Source of the DNA: Cellulomonas sp. Root485 | Lineage (GTDB): Bacteria > Actinomycetota > Actinomycetes > Actinomycetales > Cellulomonadaceae | Assembly (NCBI RefSeq): GCF_001426705.1 | Contig: NZ_LMFC01000002.1 | Span: 829,905-893,904, forward strand | DNA: 64,000 nucleotides | Direction: 5' to 3' | Shown here: in pieces, positions 1-9,190 of the stretch | Position numbering within the stretch: the stretch's first letter is position 1 | Layout of the letters: each line of letters opens with the position of its first letter | Translations under genes and position numbers: made by a program | The notes under the pieces: model-generated | Database searches by the model: none | What the model was told of the DNA's origin: nothing | What the model saw: the letters and a program-made list of their open reading frames with translations, nothing else

Positions 1-333
1 GTCGGTGGGGACCACCGACGGGTACCGGTTGCGGCTGAAGATGCTGTCCACGGGTGTGGTGCGGGCGTCGCTGGTCGGGATCTCGGCCGGCGTGACCACG
101 ACGGTCAGCCAGGTGAACGTGCCGGGCGTGACGTACGCGGCGGGTCAGACGCTCGCGGTGCGGTTCCAGGTGGACGGCTCGGGCACGACGACGCTGCGCG
201 GCAAGGTGTGGGTGGCGGGGACGCCCGAGCCGGCGGCGTGGACGCTGACCGGCACGAACACCACGGCTGCGCTGCAGGTCGCGGGCGGTGTCGGGCTCTC
301 GGCCTACACCTCCAGCACCACGACGACGCTGCC
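1..333 (+). repeat. Direct repeat copy A (C-terminal domain of tandem paralogue)
   Basis: Bases 1-333 align without gaps to 5357-5689 with six substitutions (about 98% identity). The match is cut at the left by the window edge and ends where the last ~12 codons diverge. Such identity between tandem paralogues suggests recent duplication or gene conversion. Confidence 0.9.
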
Positions 334-379
334 CGTGGTCGTCAGCTGGTCGCAGCTCTCCGCAGCGCCCGTCGTGTAA
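1..379 (+). CDS. C-terminal end of a large secreted surface protein (5' part outside window)
   Basis: Only the last ~125 codons are present; the frame is open from base 2 to a TAA at 377-379. The visible part is a beta-rich, Thr/Ser/Val-rich module ending in WSQLSAAPVV. It is almost identical at the DNA level to the end of the next gene (1-333 against 5357-5689, six differences by my count), so this is a paralogue in tandem. By analogy with that gene the missing part probably carries PKD or lectin-like modules. No LPXTG or other sorting signal follows the domain. The exact function is unknown; exported adhesin or matrix protein is inferred from the neighbour. Confidence 0.8.
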   Translation, partial: SVGTTDGYRLRLKMLSTGVVRASLVGISAGVTTTVSQVNVPGVTYAAGQTLAVRFQVDGSGTTTLRGKVWVAGTPEPAAWTLTGTNTTAALQVAGGVGLSAYTSSTTTTLPVVVSWSQLSAAPVV

Positions 380-386
380 AACGGGG

Positions 387-424
387 GCACGCAACCGGGT
401 GGTGAGTATCACCCGGTTGCGTGT
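387..424 (+). terminator. Strong hairpin after the first surface-protein gene
   Basis: A perfect 13-bp stem (389-401 with 410-422), extended by one more pair, encloses an 8-nt loop and starts about 10 nt after the TAA. There is no T-run, as is usual for actinobacterial intrinsic terminators. It separates the two paralogous surface-protein genes. Confidence 0.75.
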
Positions 425-521
425 CCAGTTCACCCGGCGGTCACCCCATTAGGGACGAAATGTCCACTTAGGCTCGGTTTGCACGGCACCCCAGCCGTCC
501 CCCCGAACGCCCGAGGTGCCC

Positions 522-3500
522 ATGTTCTCGTTCCGCGCCCCGCTCACCCGACTCGTCGCAGGCGCTGTCGCCGGGGTCCTCGGCCTGGCAGGCCTGACCG
601 CCCTGGCGTCGCCCGCCGCCGCGGACTCCTCACCGGCGGTCCCCACGACGCCGACGACGATCGCAGCCGACTCTCTGCCGACGACTCAGATCGACGGCGT
701 CGTCTGGCAGCAGGGCGTCGCCGGGAGCAAGGTGTTCGTCGGTGGCGAGTTCACGAACGCGCGACCCGCGGGTTCTGCCGCAGGGGTCAACACGGTGCCC
801 CGGGCGAACCTGCTCGCCTACGACATCGAGACCGGTGTCCTCGACGCTGCGTTCGCGCCCAACCCGAACGCCCAGGTACGCGCGGTCGCCGTCTCGCCGA
901 ACGGCTCGCGGGTCTACGTCGGAGGCAACTTCACGACGATCGCCGGGCAGGCGCGGTACCGCGTCGCGGCGTTCGACACCGCGACGGGAGCGCTCGTCGC
1001 CACCTTCAACCCGGGCCTCGACTCGCAGGTCCGCGCGCTGGTCGCCACCGATACGACGGTCTACGTCGGCGGTGCGTTCACCAGCGCCAACGGTGAGCCG
1101 CGCAACCGGCTGGCCGCGTTCCGGGCCTCCGACGGCGCGCTCCTGCCGTGGAACCCCAGCGCGGACAACGGCACGGTCAGCGCGCTGACGGTCTCGCCCG
1201 ACGGGTCGATGGTGATCGTCGGCGGCAGCTTCACCACGCTCAACGGGAGCGGCACCCCCGGCTACGGCCTGGCGCGCGTCGACGGCGCCACCGGCGCGTC
1301 GATGACGCTGCCCATCAACTCCCTCATCCGCGACGGCGGCACGCAGTCGTCGATCACGAGCCTGACCTCCGACGGCACCAGTTTCTACGCGACCGGCTAC
1401 GTGTTCGGGAGCACCGGCAACCTCGAGGGCACGGCGCGGGGCGACTGGGCGACCGGCTCGCTCGTGTGGGTCGAGGACTGCCACGGGGACACGTATGCCG
1501 CGTGGCCCGGCGAGGACGTCGTGTACGCCGCGGGCCACCCGCACTACTGCGGCAACGTCGGCGGCTTCCCGCAGACCGACCCGTGGTCGTTCTACCGTGC
1601 GCTGGCGTTCAGCAAGGCAGCGACCCAGACCGTGACAGCCGACCCGTACGGGTACTTCAACTTCGCGGGCAACCCCGCGCCGACGCTGCTGCACTTCTAC
1701 CCGGAGATCAACACGGGCTCCTACACCGGCCAGGGCCAGGGGCCGTGGACCGTCACGGGCAACAGCGACTACGTGCTCTACGCCGGTGAGTTCACGATCG
1801 TGAACAACAAGGGCCAGCAGGGCCTCGCGCGGTTCGCGCGGACCGGCAAGGCGCCCAACAAGCAGGGTCCGCGCGTCGGCTCCGCCGCGTTCGCCCTCGC
1901 CGGCACCTCCTTCGCCAGTGGCACCGCACGACTGAGCTGGCCCGCCAACTATGACCGCGACAACGAGTTCCTCACCTACACGCTGTCGCGCAACGGCGTC
2001 CCGGTGCACACCGTGACGGCGCCGTCGTCCGAGTGGAAGCGCCCGACCATGGGCTTCCTCGACTCGGGCCTGACGCCCGGCACCACGTACACGTACCGGC
2101 TGAAGGTGGTGGACCCGTTCGGGAACAGCGCCATCAGCGACCAGGTCCCGGTCACCGTCGCCGCCGAGGGTGCGGTCAGCCCGTACGCGCAGGGCGTCAT
2201 CGCCGACGGCGCCTCGACGTTCTGGCGCCTCGGTGAGGCGTCGGGCACCCCGGTGTTCGACTGGGTCGGCTTCAACGACGCTGTCGCGGGAACCGGGGTG
2301 ACGCGCGGCGCCGCCGGCGCGATCAACGGTGACGCCAACGGCGCGTCGACGTTCGACGGCACGCCCAACGGCCGGGTGAGCACGACGACCCCCATCACGG
2401 GTCCGGACTCCTTCGCGGTCGAGTCCTGGGTCCGCACCACGTCCACCCGCGGCGGGAAGATCATCGGCTTCGGGGCGTCGTCCACCGGCAGCTCGGGCAG
2501 CTACGACCGCATGGTCTACATGGACAACGGCGGGAAGATCTGGTTCGGCGTCTACCCGGGCGAGGTGCGCACGCTGAGCACGCCGTCGGCCTACAACGAC
2601 GGCCAGTGGCACCACGTGGTGGCCTCGATGGGCCCCGACGGGATGAAGCTCTTCGTCGACGGCCGGCGCGTCGCGCAGCGCTCCGACACCACGCTCGGTC
2701 AGGCCTACACCGGCTACTGGCGCGTGGGTGGCGACAACCTGGGCGGCTGGCCCAACCAGCCGACGTCCGCGTACCTCGCGGGCACGATCGACGACGTCGC
2801 GATCTACCCCGCGCCGCTGTCGTCGTCCAAGGTGCTCGAGCACTGGGTCACCTCGGGTCGCGTCTCGACCGTCCCGCCGGCGCCGGCGGACGCGTACGGT
2901 GCGGCCGTCTACTCGGCCAACCCCGATCTGTACTGGCGCCTCAACGAGGCGTCCGGCACGGTCGCGGCCGACGCGGGGATCTCCGGCGTCAACGGCACCT
3001 ACGGGTCGCTGGTGACCAAGGGCGTCACGGGCGCGCTGTTCGGCGTCACCAACAAGGCCGTCGGCACCCTCGGCAGCCAGAACAGCCGGATCGTGAGCAC
3101 CCAGCAGGTGGCCGCGCCTGGGGTCTACTCCGAGGAGCTGTGGTTCCGCACGGCCACGAACAACGGCGGCAAGCTCATCGGCTTCGGTGACGCGACCACG
3201 GGGACGTCGGGCAGCTACGACCGGCACGTGTACATGGAGACCAACGGTCGCCTGACGTTCGGCACGTGGACCGGGGTGGCGAACACCATCACGACGCCGC
3301 TCGCGTACAACAACAACCAGTGGCACCACCTGGTGGCCACCCAGTCGGCGGCGGGCATGCGCCTCTACGTCGACGGCGCCCTGGTCGGCAGCCACCCGCA
3401 GACCGGGGCCCAGACCTACTCGGGCTACTGGCGCGTGGGCGGTGACACCACCTGGGGTCCGCAGCCGTGGTTCGCGGGCCAGCTCGACGAGGTCGCGGTC

Positions 3501-5738
3501 TACTCCACGGCCCTCGACGCGCAGACGGTCACCAACCACTACGCGCTCGGCACGACGGGCCTCCTGCCCAACCAGAGCCCCGCGGCGTACTTCACGGCGA
3601 CGCCCACGGACCTGTCCGTGGCGCTCGACGCGACGGGTTCGTCGGACCCGGACGGCACCATCGCGTCCTCGGCGTGGACGTTCGGCGACGGGGGCGTCGC
3701 GACGGGCAGCTCGACCTCGCACACCTACGCCGCACCCGGCACGTACACGGTGACGCTCACCGTCACCGACAACCAGGGCGGCACGGCGGCGACGTCGCAG
3801 CAGGTCACGGTCACGGCACCCAACCAGCCGCCGGTCGCCGCGTTCACCGCGACGCCCACGGACCTGGTCGTGGCCGTCGACGCGGCCGGCTCGTCCGACC
3901 CGGACGGCACCGTCGCCTCGTACGCCTGGGCGTTCGGTGACGGCGCGACGGCCACGGGTCCCACGGCGTCCCACCTGTACGCCACGGGCGGCACGAAGAC
4001 GGTGACCCTCACGGTGACCGACGACGACGGAGCAGCGACGACGGTGGCGCACGACGTCACCGTGGTGGCACCGAACCAGTCGCCGCTCGCCGCGATCTCG
4101 GCCACGACGTCCACGCTCTCCGTCGACGTCGACTCCGCGGGCTCCTCGGACCCCGACGGCACGATCGTCTCGACGGCATGGACCTTCGGGGACGGTGCGT
4201 CGGCGACGACCGCAGCCGCGTCGCACACCTACGCGGCGCCCGGCACGTACACGGTGACGCTCACTGTCACGGACAACCGCGGCGGCACCGCCACGGCGAC
4301 GACGGAGGTCACGGTCGCCCTCGCGAACGTGGCTCCGGCGGCGGTGTTCACGGCCACCCCCACCGGCCTCACGGTCGGTGTGGACGCCACGGGCTCGGGC
4401 GACTCCGACGGCTCGATCGTGAGCTACGCGTGGAACTTCGGGGACACCACGACCGGGACCGGTCTCACCACGTCCCACGTCTACTCGGCGAGCGGCACCT
4501 ACACGGTCACCCTCACGGTGACCGACGACGACGGTGCGACCGGCTCGACCACGCAGGACGTCACGGTGGTCAAGCCGAACATCGCTCCGGTCGCGGCATT
4601 CACCGCGACGCCGACGGACCTGACGGTCGCGGTCGACGCCTCGACGTCCACCGACGACGGGACGATCACCTCCTACGCGTGGACCTTCGGGGACGAGGGC
4701 ACCGCGTCCGGGATCACGGCGAACCACACCTACGCGGCGGCCGGCACCTACACGGTGACCCTCACGACGACCGACGACCAGGGCGCGAGCAGCTCCACCA
4801 CGCACGACGTCACGGTCGCGGCACCCGTGCCCAACCAGGCGCCGGTCGCGGCCTTCACCACGACGGCGGCGTTCCTGTCGCTCGCCGTGGACGGGTCGAC
4901 CTCGAACGACGCCGACGGCACGGTCGCCTCCTACGCCTGGACCTTCGGGGACGGCGCCACGGCAACCGGCCCGACACCGCCCGCACACGTCTACGCGGCG
5001 GCGGGTTCCTACCTGGTGACCCTCACGGTGACCGACGACGACGGCGAACCGGCGACCACGTCGCGCACGGTGACGGTCACGGCACCGCCGGCGAACCTGC
5101 CGTTCGTCGTCGACGCCTTCAACCGCACCACCACGGGTGGCTGGGGCTCGGCCGACACGGGTGGCGCATGGACCGTGGCGGGCGGTGCGACCAACTTCTC
5201 GGTCACGCCGGGCATCGCGGCGATGCGGGTGACGGGTGCCGGGTTCCGGCTGTCGTCCTTCCTGCCGGTGTCCTCGACGTCGACGGACCTGTCGACGCAG
5301 GTGTCGATGAACGTGATGCCGACAGGCTCGGGGACGGACCTGGAGCTGGTGGGTCGGTCGGTGGGGACCACCGACGGGTACCGGTTGCGGCTGAAGATGC
5401 TGTCCACGGGTGTGGTGCGGGCGTCGCTGGTCGGGATCTCGGCCGGCGTGACCACCACGGTCAGCCAGGTGAACGTGCCGGGTCTGACGTACACGGCGGG
5501 TCAGACGCTCGCGGTGCGGTTCCAGGTGGACGGCTCGGGCACGACGACGCTGCGCGGCAAGGTGTGGGTGGCGGGGACGTCCGAGCCGGCGGCGTGGACG
5601 CTGACCGGCACGAACACCACGGCTGCGCTGCAGGTCGCGGGCGGGGTCGGGCTCTCGGCCTACACCTCCAGCACCACGACGACGCTGCCGCTCATCACCC
5701 GGTGGAGCCAGCTGAGCGCCCGGCCCGTCGTGCCATGA
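522..5738 (+). CDS. Giant secreted protein: beta-propeller, FN3, two LamG-like, six PKD repeats
   Basis: The likely start is the ATG at 522 (GAGG 5 nt upstream) rather than the GTG at 516. The Sec signal peptide ends near ASPAAA-DS (residues 1-34). Residues ~45-430 hold repeated YVGGxFT strands of a beta-propeller type. An FN3-like domain spans ~447-549, and two concanavalin/LamG domains (FWRLGEASG / YWRLNEASG) span ~553-780 and ~790-1013. Six PKD domains (WxFGDG, HxY, TYTVTLTVTD) span ~1016-1524. The terminal domain begins DAFNRTTTGGWG (~1525-1737). No catalytic domain or cell-wall anchor is visible. It sits just upstream of exopolysaccharide genes and overlaps the next frame by ATGA, which suggests a matrix or adhesin protein. 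Exact ligand unknown. Confidence 0.88.
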   Translation: MFSFRAPLTRLVAGAVAGVLGLAGLTALASPAAADSSPAVPTTPTTIAADSLPTTQIDGVVWQQGVAGSKVFVGGEFTNARPAGSAAGVNTVPRANLLAYDIETGVLDAAFAPNPNAQVRAVAVSPNGSRVYVGGNFTTIAGQARYRVAAFDTATGALVATFNPGLDSQVRALVATDTTVYVGGAFTSANGEPRNRLAAFRASDGALLPWNPSADNGTVSALTVSPDGSMVIVGGSFTTLNGSGTPGYGLARVDGATGASMTLPINSLIRDGGTQSSITSLTSDGTSFYATGYVFGSTGNLEGTARGDWATGSLVWVEDCHGDTYAAWPGEDVVYAAGHPHYCGNVGGFPQTDPWSFYRALAFSKAATQTVTADPYGYFNFAGNPAPTLLHFYPEINTGSYTGQGQGPWTVTGNSDYVLYAGEFTIVNNKGQQGLARFARTGKAPNKQGPRVGSAAFALAGTSFASGTARLSWPANYDRDNEFLTYTLSRNGVPVHTVTAPSSEWKRPTMGFLDSGLTPGTTYTYRLKVVDPFGNSAISDQVPVTVAAEGAVSPYAQGVIADGASTFWRLGEASGTPVFDWVGFNDAVAGTGVTRGAAGAINGDANGASTFDGTPNGRVSTTTPITGPDSFAVESWVRTTSTRGGKIIGFGASSTGSSGSYDRMVYMDNGGKIWFGVYPGEVRTLSTPSAYNDGQWHHVVASMGPDGMKLFVDGRRVAQRSDTTLGQAYTGYWRVGGDNLGGWPNQPTSAYLAGTIDDVAIYPAPLSSSKVLEHWVTSGRVSTVPPAPADAYGAAVYSANPDLYWRLNEASGTVAADAGISGVNGTYGSLVTKGVTGALFGVTNKAVGTLGSQNSRIVSTQQVAAPGVYSEELWFRTATNNGGKLIGFGDATTGTSGSYDRHVYMETNGRLTFGTWTGVANTITTPLAYNNNQWHHLVATQSAAGMRLYVDGALVGSHPQTGAQTYSGYWRVGGDTTWGPQPWFAGQLDEVAVYSTALDAQTVTNHYALGTTGLLPNQSPAAYFTATPTDLSVALDATGSSDPDGTIASSAWTFGDGGVATGSSTSHTYAAPGTYTVTLTVTDNQGGTAATSQQVTVTAPNQPPVAAFTATPTDLVVAVDAAGSSDPDGTVASYAWAFGDGATATGPTASHLYATGGTKTVTLTVTDDDGAATTVAHDVTVVAPNQSPLAAISATTSTLSVDVDSAGSSDPDGTIVSTAWTFGDGASATTAAASHTYAAPGTYTVTLTVTDNRGGTATATTEVTVALANVAPAAVFTATPTGLTVGVDATGSGDSDGSIVSYAWNFGDTTTGTGLTTSHVYSASGTYTVTLTVTDDDGATGSTTQDVTVVKPNIAPVAAFTATPTDLTVAVDASTSTDDGTITSYAWTFGDEGTASGITANHTYAAAGTYTVTLTTTDDQGASSSTTHDVTVAAPVPNQAPVAAFTTTAAFLSLAVDGSTSNDADGTVASYAWTFGDGATATGPTPPAHVYAAAGSYLVTLTVTDDDGEPATTSRTVTVTAPPANLPFVVDAFNRTTTGGWGSADTGGAWTVAGGATNFSVTPGIAAMRVTGAGFRLSSFLPVSSTSTDLSTQVSMNVMPTGSGTDLELVGRSVGTTDGYRLRLKMLSTGVVRASLVGISAGVTTTVSQVNVPGLTYTAGQTLAVRFQVDGSGTTTLRGKVWVAGTSEPAAWTLTGTNTTAALQVAGGVGLSAYTSSTTTTLPLITRWSQLSARPVVP
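5357..5689 (+). repeat. Direct repeat copy B (C-terminal domain of PKD/LamG protein)
   Basis: This is the second copy of the repeat at 1-333. It lies in the final domain of the 1.7-kilo-residue secreted protein. Differences include GTC versus CTG and GCG versus ACG codons near 5481-5496 and CCC versus TCC near 5580, so some changes are non-synonymous. Confidence 0.9.
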
Positions 5739-5803
5739 TCGCGTCGGAACAGGAGTGGTCGGCGGCGCAGGGGGCGCCGTCGGCCCTCGCAGGGGGAGGG
5801 CAC

Positions 5804-6796
5804 GTGACCGACTCGTCAGGCGGGCTCGAGGTGGTCGTCGGGGTGCTGACGTACAAGCGCCCGGACGACCTGCTCGCGGCGCTGCCGCTGCTCGTGGCGC
5901 AGGTCCGCACGCTCGTGCCGGCGGGCACGGTCCTGGTGGTCGACAACGACCCCGCGGCCAGCGCCCGGGACGTCGTGCTCGACCTGGTTCACAGTGGGCC
6001 CGTCCCGGGCCTGGTGCGCTACGTGCACGAGCCTGAGCCCGGCATCGCGGCGGCCCGCAACCGCGCGCTCGACGAGACCGGGTCGGCGGACCTGCTGGTC
6101 TTCATCGACGACGACGAGCGACCGGTCGACGACTGGCTCGTCCGCCTGGTCGAGACGTACCGCGTGGACCGGCCGACGGCCGTCGTCGGCCCCGTGGTCT
6201 CCGAGTACGAGCAGCAGCCCGACGCGTGGGTCAGCGCCGGACGGTTCTTCGACCGGCGCCGGCTCGTGACGGGCACCGAGACGTCCGTCGCCGCGACCAA
6301 CAACCTGCTCCTGGACCTGGCGCAGGTGCGCGCGCTCGGCCTGCGATTCGACCAGCGGTTCGGTCTGAGCGGCGGGTCGGACATGCTCCTGACCCGGCAG
6401 CTCTCGGCGGCCGGTGGGCGCATGGTGTGGTGCGACGAGGCCGTCGTGGTCGACGTCGTCCCGCCGGACCGGGTCACCCGCCGGTGGGTGCTCGCGCGGG
6501 CGTTCCGCAGCGGCAACACGTGGAGCCGGACGTCCCTCGTGCTCGCCGACGGTGCGCTCGGGCGCGGTCTCGTCCGGGTCCGGCTCACCGCCCAGGGTGC
6601 GGTGCGGGCGCTCGGTGGGATCGCGCGGATGGGGGTGGGGTTCCTCACCCGGTCGCTCGCGCACCGGGCCAAGGGTCGCCGCACGCTCGCGCGCGGCGCG
6701 GGGATGCTCGCGGGCGCCTATGGCACCGTGTACGTGGAGTACGCCCGGGACGGCAGCCGCACGGTCCGCGCGACGAAGGTCTCGACGTCGTCGTGA
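5804..6796 (+). CDS. Glycosyltransferase family 2
   Basis: This is a GT-A fold enzyme of about 330 aa predicted to transfer an activated sugar during exopolysaccharide assembly at the inner membrane face. VVVGVLTYKRPDDL is the N-terminal nucleotide-binding strand, VFIDDDERP is the metal-binding DxD-type motif, and GLSGGSDMLL lies in the acceptor region. I chose the GTG at 5804 because of AGGGGGAGGG just upstream; an in-frame ATG at 5735 overlaps the previous stop (ATGA) and would add 23 untypical residues. The 3' end overlaps the flippase start (GTGA). Sugar specificity cannot be read from sequence. Confidence 0.85.
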   Translation: MTDSSGGLEVVVGVLTYKRPDDLLAALPLLVAQVRTLVPAGTVLVVDNDPAASARDVVLDLVHSGPVPGLVRYVHEPEPGIAAARNRALDETGSADLLVFIDDDERPVDDWLVRLVETYRVDRPTAVVGPVVSEYEQQPDAWVSAGRFFDRRRLVTGTETSVAATNNLLLDLAQVRALGLRFDQRFGLSGGSDMLLTRQLSAAGGRMVWCDEAVVVDVVPPDRVTRRWVLARAFRSGNTWSRTSLVLADGALGRGLVRVRLTAQGAVRALGGIARMGVGFLTRSLAHRAKGRRTLARGAGMLAGAYGTVYVEYARDGSRTVRATKVSTSS

Positions 6797-8166
6797 CACG
6801 GACGGACGGGGGCAGCATCTCGCAGGCCGACGACACCCAGCCGGAAGCGAAACCGCGGGGCGGTTCCGCCCGGAAGATGACGATCACGCTCGTCGGGAAC
6901 TTCTTCCCGGCCGCGATCGCGCTGGCCACCGGGCCGATCCTCGCGCAGTCCCTCGGCGTCGAGGGCCGGGGCCAGGTCGCGGCCGCGACGGCTCCGCTGG
7001 GGCTCGCGATCGCACTCATGACGTTCGGGGTGCCCGAGGCCGTGTCCTACGCGGTCGCCCGGCACCCGCGGCTGGTGCGCACGGCCGCCCGCAACGGGTT
7101 CCTCATCATCATCCTGGCGGGGCTGCTCGCCACGGGCGCCGTGCTGGCCGCCCGCGGCTGGCTCAGCGGCGGGGACCTCGACATCCAGCACCTGATGGTC
7201 GTCGCGTCGCTCGCGGTGATGCCGACCCTGCTGCTGGGCGTGCTGCGGGGCATCGCGTCCGGTCTGCAGCAGTGGACCATGGTCGCCTCGGAGAAGGTGC
7301 TCGCCTCCGGCCTGCGCCTGCTGGTGCTGCTGCCCCTGTGGCTGACCGGGCACCTGACCCCGTTCACGGCTGTCGTCGTGCTCGCCGCGATGCCGGTCAT
7401 GGGCGCGATCGCGTACGTGCGCCTGCCGCGCCGGCTACCACCGGCGGAGGTCGACACCGAGAACCTGGCGTCGAAGAAGGCCATCACCGGGTACGGGATG
7501 CGGCTGTGGATCGGGACGATCTCCGGGGTCCTGCTCTCGCGCGTCGACCAGACGCTGATCACCCCCCTGAGCAGCGCGTACCAGCTGGGCCTCTACGTCG
7601 TGGCCGTCAACGTCAGCGAGATCCCGCTGATCATCCACCGGTCCGTCCGGGACGTCACGTTCGTCACCGACGCCCACCGCAGCGAGGACGCCAAGCTCGC
7701 GGCGTCCGCGCGCATCTCGACGCTGATCTGCACGGTGGTCGCGCTCGGGCTCGGGCTCACGATGGGCTGGTGGCTGCCGATCCTGTTCGGCGAGGAGTTC
7801 GCGCCCGCGGTGCCCATCGCGGCGCTGCTGCTCGTGGCGGTGGTGCTCAGCACGCCGGGGTCGATCGCCGGCGCGGGCCTGAGCGCGCGCGGCCGCCCGG
7901 GTCTGCGCAGCATCGCCCTCGTGATCGCCTGCGTGATCAACGTCGGGCTGCTGATCGTCCTCGTCTCCGAGTACGGCGCCCTGGGTGCCGCGTGGGCGAC
8001 GGTCCTGGGCTACCTGCTCTCGAGCGGGCTGAACCAGTTCTTCCTCAAGCGGCTGTTCGGCGTCTCGATGCTCTCGTTCTACGGCATCCGTCGTACCGAC
8101 ATCGTGATCCTGCGCCGGTACGCCGCCGGTGTCGGCCGGGTGCTCCGGCCGCGCCGCCGACGCTGA
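6793..8166 (+). CDS. Wzx/MurJ-superfamily polysaccharide flippase-like membrane protein
   Basis: About 457 aa with a dozen or so hydrophobic segments after a 30-residue polar head. The layout is that of multidrug/oligosaccharidyl-lipid/polysaccharide (MOP) exporters. The first helix contains GNFFPAAIALATGPILAQSLG followed by GRGQVA, typical of Wzx-type proteins. The predicted role is flipping lipid-linked repeat units outward for Wzy polymerisation. The GTG at 6793 overlaps the glycosyltransferase stop, so the two are co-translated. Its stop lies only 4 nt from the stop of the convergent glycosyltransferase, with no terminator between them. Substrate unknown. Confidence 0.85.
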   Translation: MTRTDGGSISQADDTQPEAKPRGGSARKMTITLVGNFFPAAIALATGPILAQSLGVEGRGQVAAATAPLGLAIALMTFGVPEAVSYAVARHPRLVRTAARNGFLIIILAGLLATGAVLAARGWLSGGDLDIQHLMVVASLAVMPTLLLGVLRGIASGLQQWTMVASEKVLASGLRLLVLLPLWLTGHLTPFTAVVVLAAMPVMGAIAYVRLPRRLPPAEVDTENLASKKAITGYGMRLWIGTISGVLLSRVDQTLITPLSSAYQLGLYVVAVNVSEIPLIIHRSVRDVTFVTDAHRSEDAKLAASARISTLICTVVALGLGLTMGWWLPILFGEEFAPAVPIAALLLVAVVLSTPGSIAGAGLSARGRPGLRSIALVIACVINVGLLIVLVSEYGALGAAWATVLGYLLSSGLNQFFLKRLFGVSMLSFYGIRRTDIVILRRYAAGVGRVLRPRRRR

Positions 8167-8170
8167 GGCT

Positions 8171-9190
8171 TCAGGCGATGCCGACGGCCGCGGCCATGTT
8201 GTCGACGAGGTGCACCGACGTCAGCCGGTCCTCGATCGCCGCCCGAGCGCGCAGGCCCAGCGCGTGCGCGGCGGCGGGGTCGTCCAGCAGCTCGACCACC
8301 GCGTCGGCCAGGTCCTCGGGTGCCTCCGTGGGGACGAGCCGGGCGTTGTCGCCGTCGACGACGTAGTCCTCCACGCCGGGGGTGCGGGTCAGCACCACGG
8401 GGCGCGCGGTCGCCATCGACTCGAGCGAGACGGTGAGCCCGGACATGTGCAGGTTGGGACGCGTCGCGACGGCGACGACGCTCGCGCGGGCGTAGAGCTC
8501 ACGCAGCTCGACGTGCGACAGCCGCGGCACCTTGGTCACCCCGGGCGGCGGCGTGACGTCGGAGGAGTTCTGGACGACGATCTCGACGTCGGGGCGGGCG
8601 TCGTGCACCCGGGCGAGGGCGGCGAACAGGGTCGCCGGATCCCGGTCCCGGTCACCCCCGACGCTGACCACCAGCGGGTGGTCGGCGGGAGGCCGGGCCG
8701 CGAAGAAGTCGGCGTCGACGCCGAACGTGAAGAACGAGACCCGCGTCCCCGAGCTGCCCAGGGCCCGCTCGAGCGGCTCCACCTGGGCCCGGCTGTTCAC
8801 GAACACGGAGTCCATCCGGCGCAGCACGTCGAGGGTGCTGCGGACGCGCGCGCTGTCGGGGTCGGCGGCGAGGGCGTCGGTCAACCAGATCGCCCCCGCG
8901 TGCATCGACGCGTGGGGTGCCAGGACGAGCATCCGGCGGGCCAGGTTCTCGTCCCACGCGATGCCGAGGTCGGCGCCCGTGCGGCGCGACGGCCGCAGCA
9001 TCGCGCGCAGCCGGTCCGCCCGCGTGGGCTCCGGCAGGCTCCGACGGGTCACCGTGACCCCCGGCCGCGCCAGCAGGTCCAGCCCGTAGGGCCAGCGCCC
9101 CGGGACCTCCCCGCGCTCGTGCCGCGCCGTCCAGGAATCGACGTCACGTTCGCTGCGGAACATGACCTCGACCTGTCGGGTGGTGCTCAT
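8171..9190 (-). CDS. GT-B glycosyltransferase (family 4-like)
   Basis: 339 aa. The C-terminal half has the GT4 nucleotide-sugar fold: LVVSVGGDRDRDPATLF, then VEIVVQNSS, then LSHVELRELYARASVVAVATRPNLHMSGLTVS and the ESMATARPVV motif carrying the conserved acidic residue. The N-terminal half is the acceptor domain. A GAGGAG ribosome site precedes the ATG at 9190. The start overlaps the upstream gene's stop by 4 nt (ATGA), so this is the last gene of the four-gene minus-strand EPS operon. Likely cytoplasmic, acting on an undecaprenyl-linked intermediate; sugar unknown. Confidence 0.85.
   Translation of the reverse strand: MSTTRQVEVMFRSERDVDSWTARHERGEVPGRWPYGLDLLARPGVTVTRRSLPEPTRADRLRAMLRPSRRTGADLGIAWDENLARRMLVLAPHASMHAGAIWLTDALAADPDSARVRSTLDVLRRMDSVFVNSRAQVEPLERALGSSGTRVSFFTFGVDADFFAARPPADHPLVVSVGGDRDRDPATLFAALARVHDARPDVEIVVQNSSDVTPPPGVTKVPRLSHVELRELYARASVVAVATRPNLHMSGLTVSLESMATARPVVLTRTPGVEDYVVDGDNARLVPTEAPEDLADAVVELLDDPAAAHALGLRARAAIEDRLTSVHLVDNMAAAVGIA

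Noticed and set aside
630-4988. Very long open frame on the minus strand opposite the PKD/LamG gene
   Set aside because: It mirrors the codon bias of the + strand gene, is Arg/Gly/Val-rich without domains, and has no ribosome site. High GC content keeps antisense frames open.
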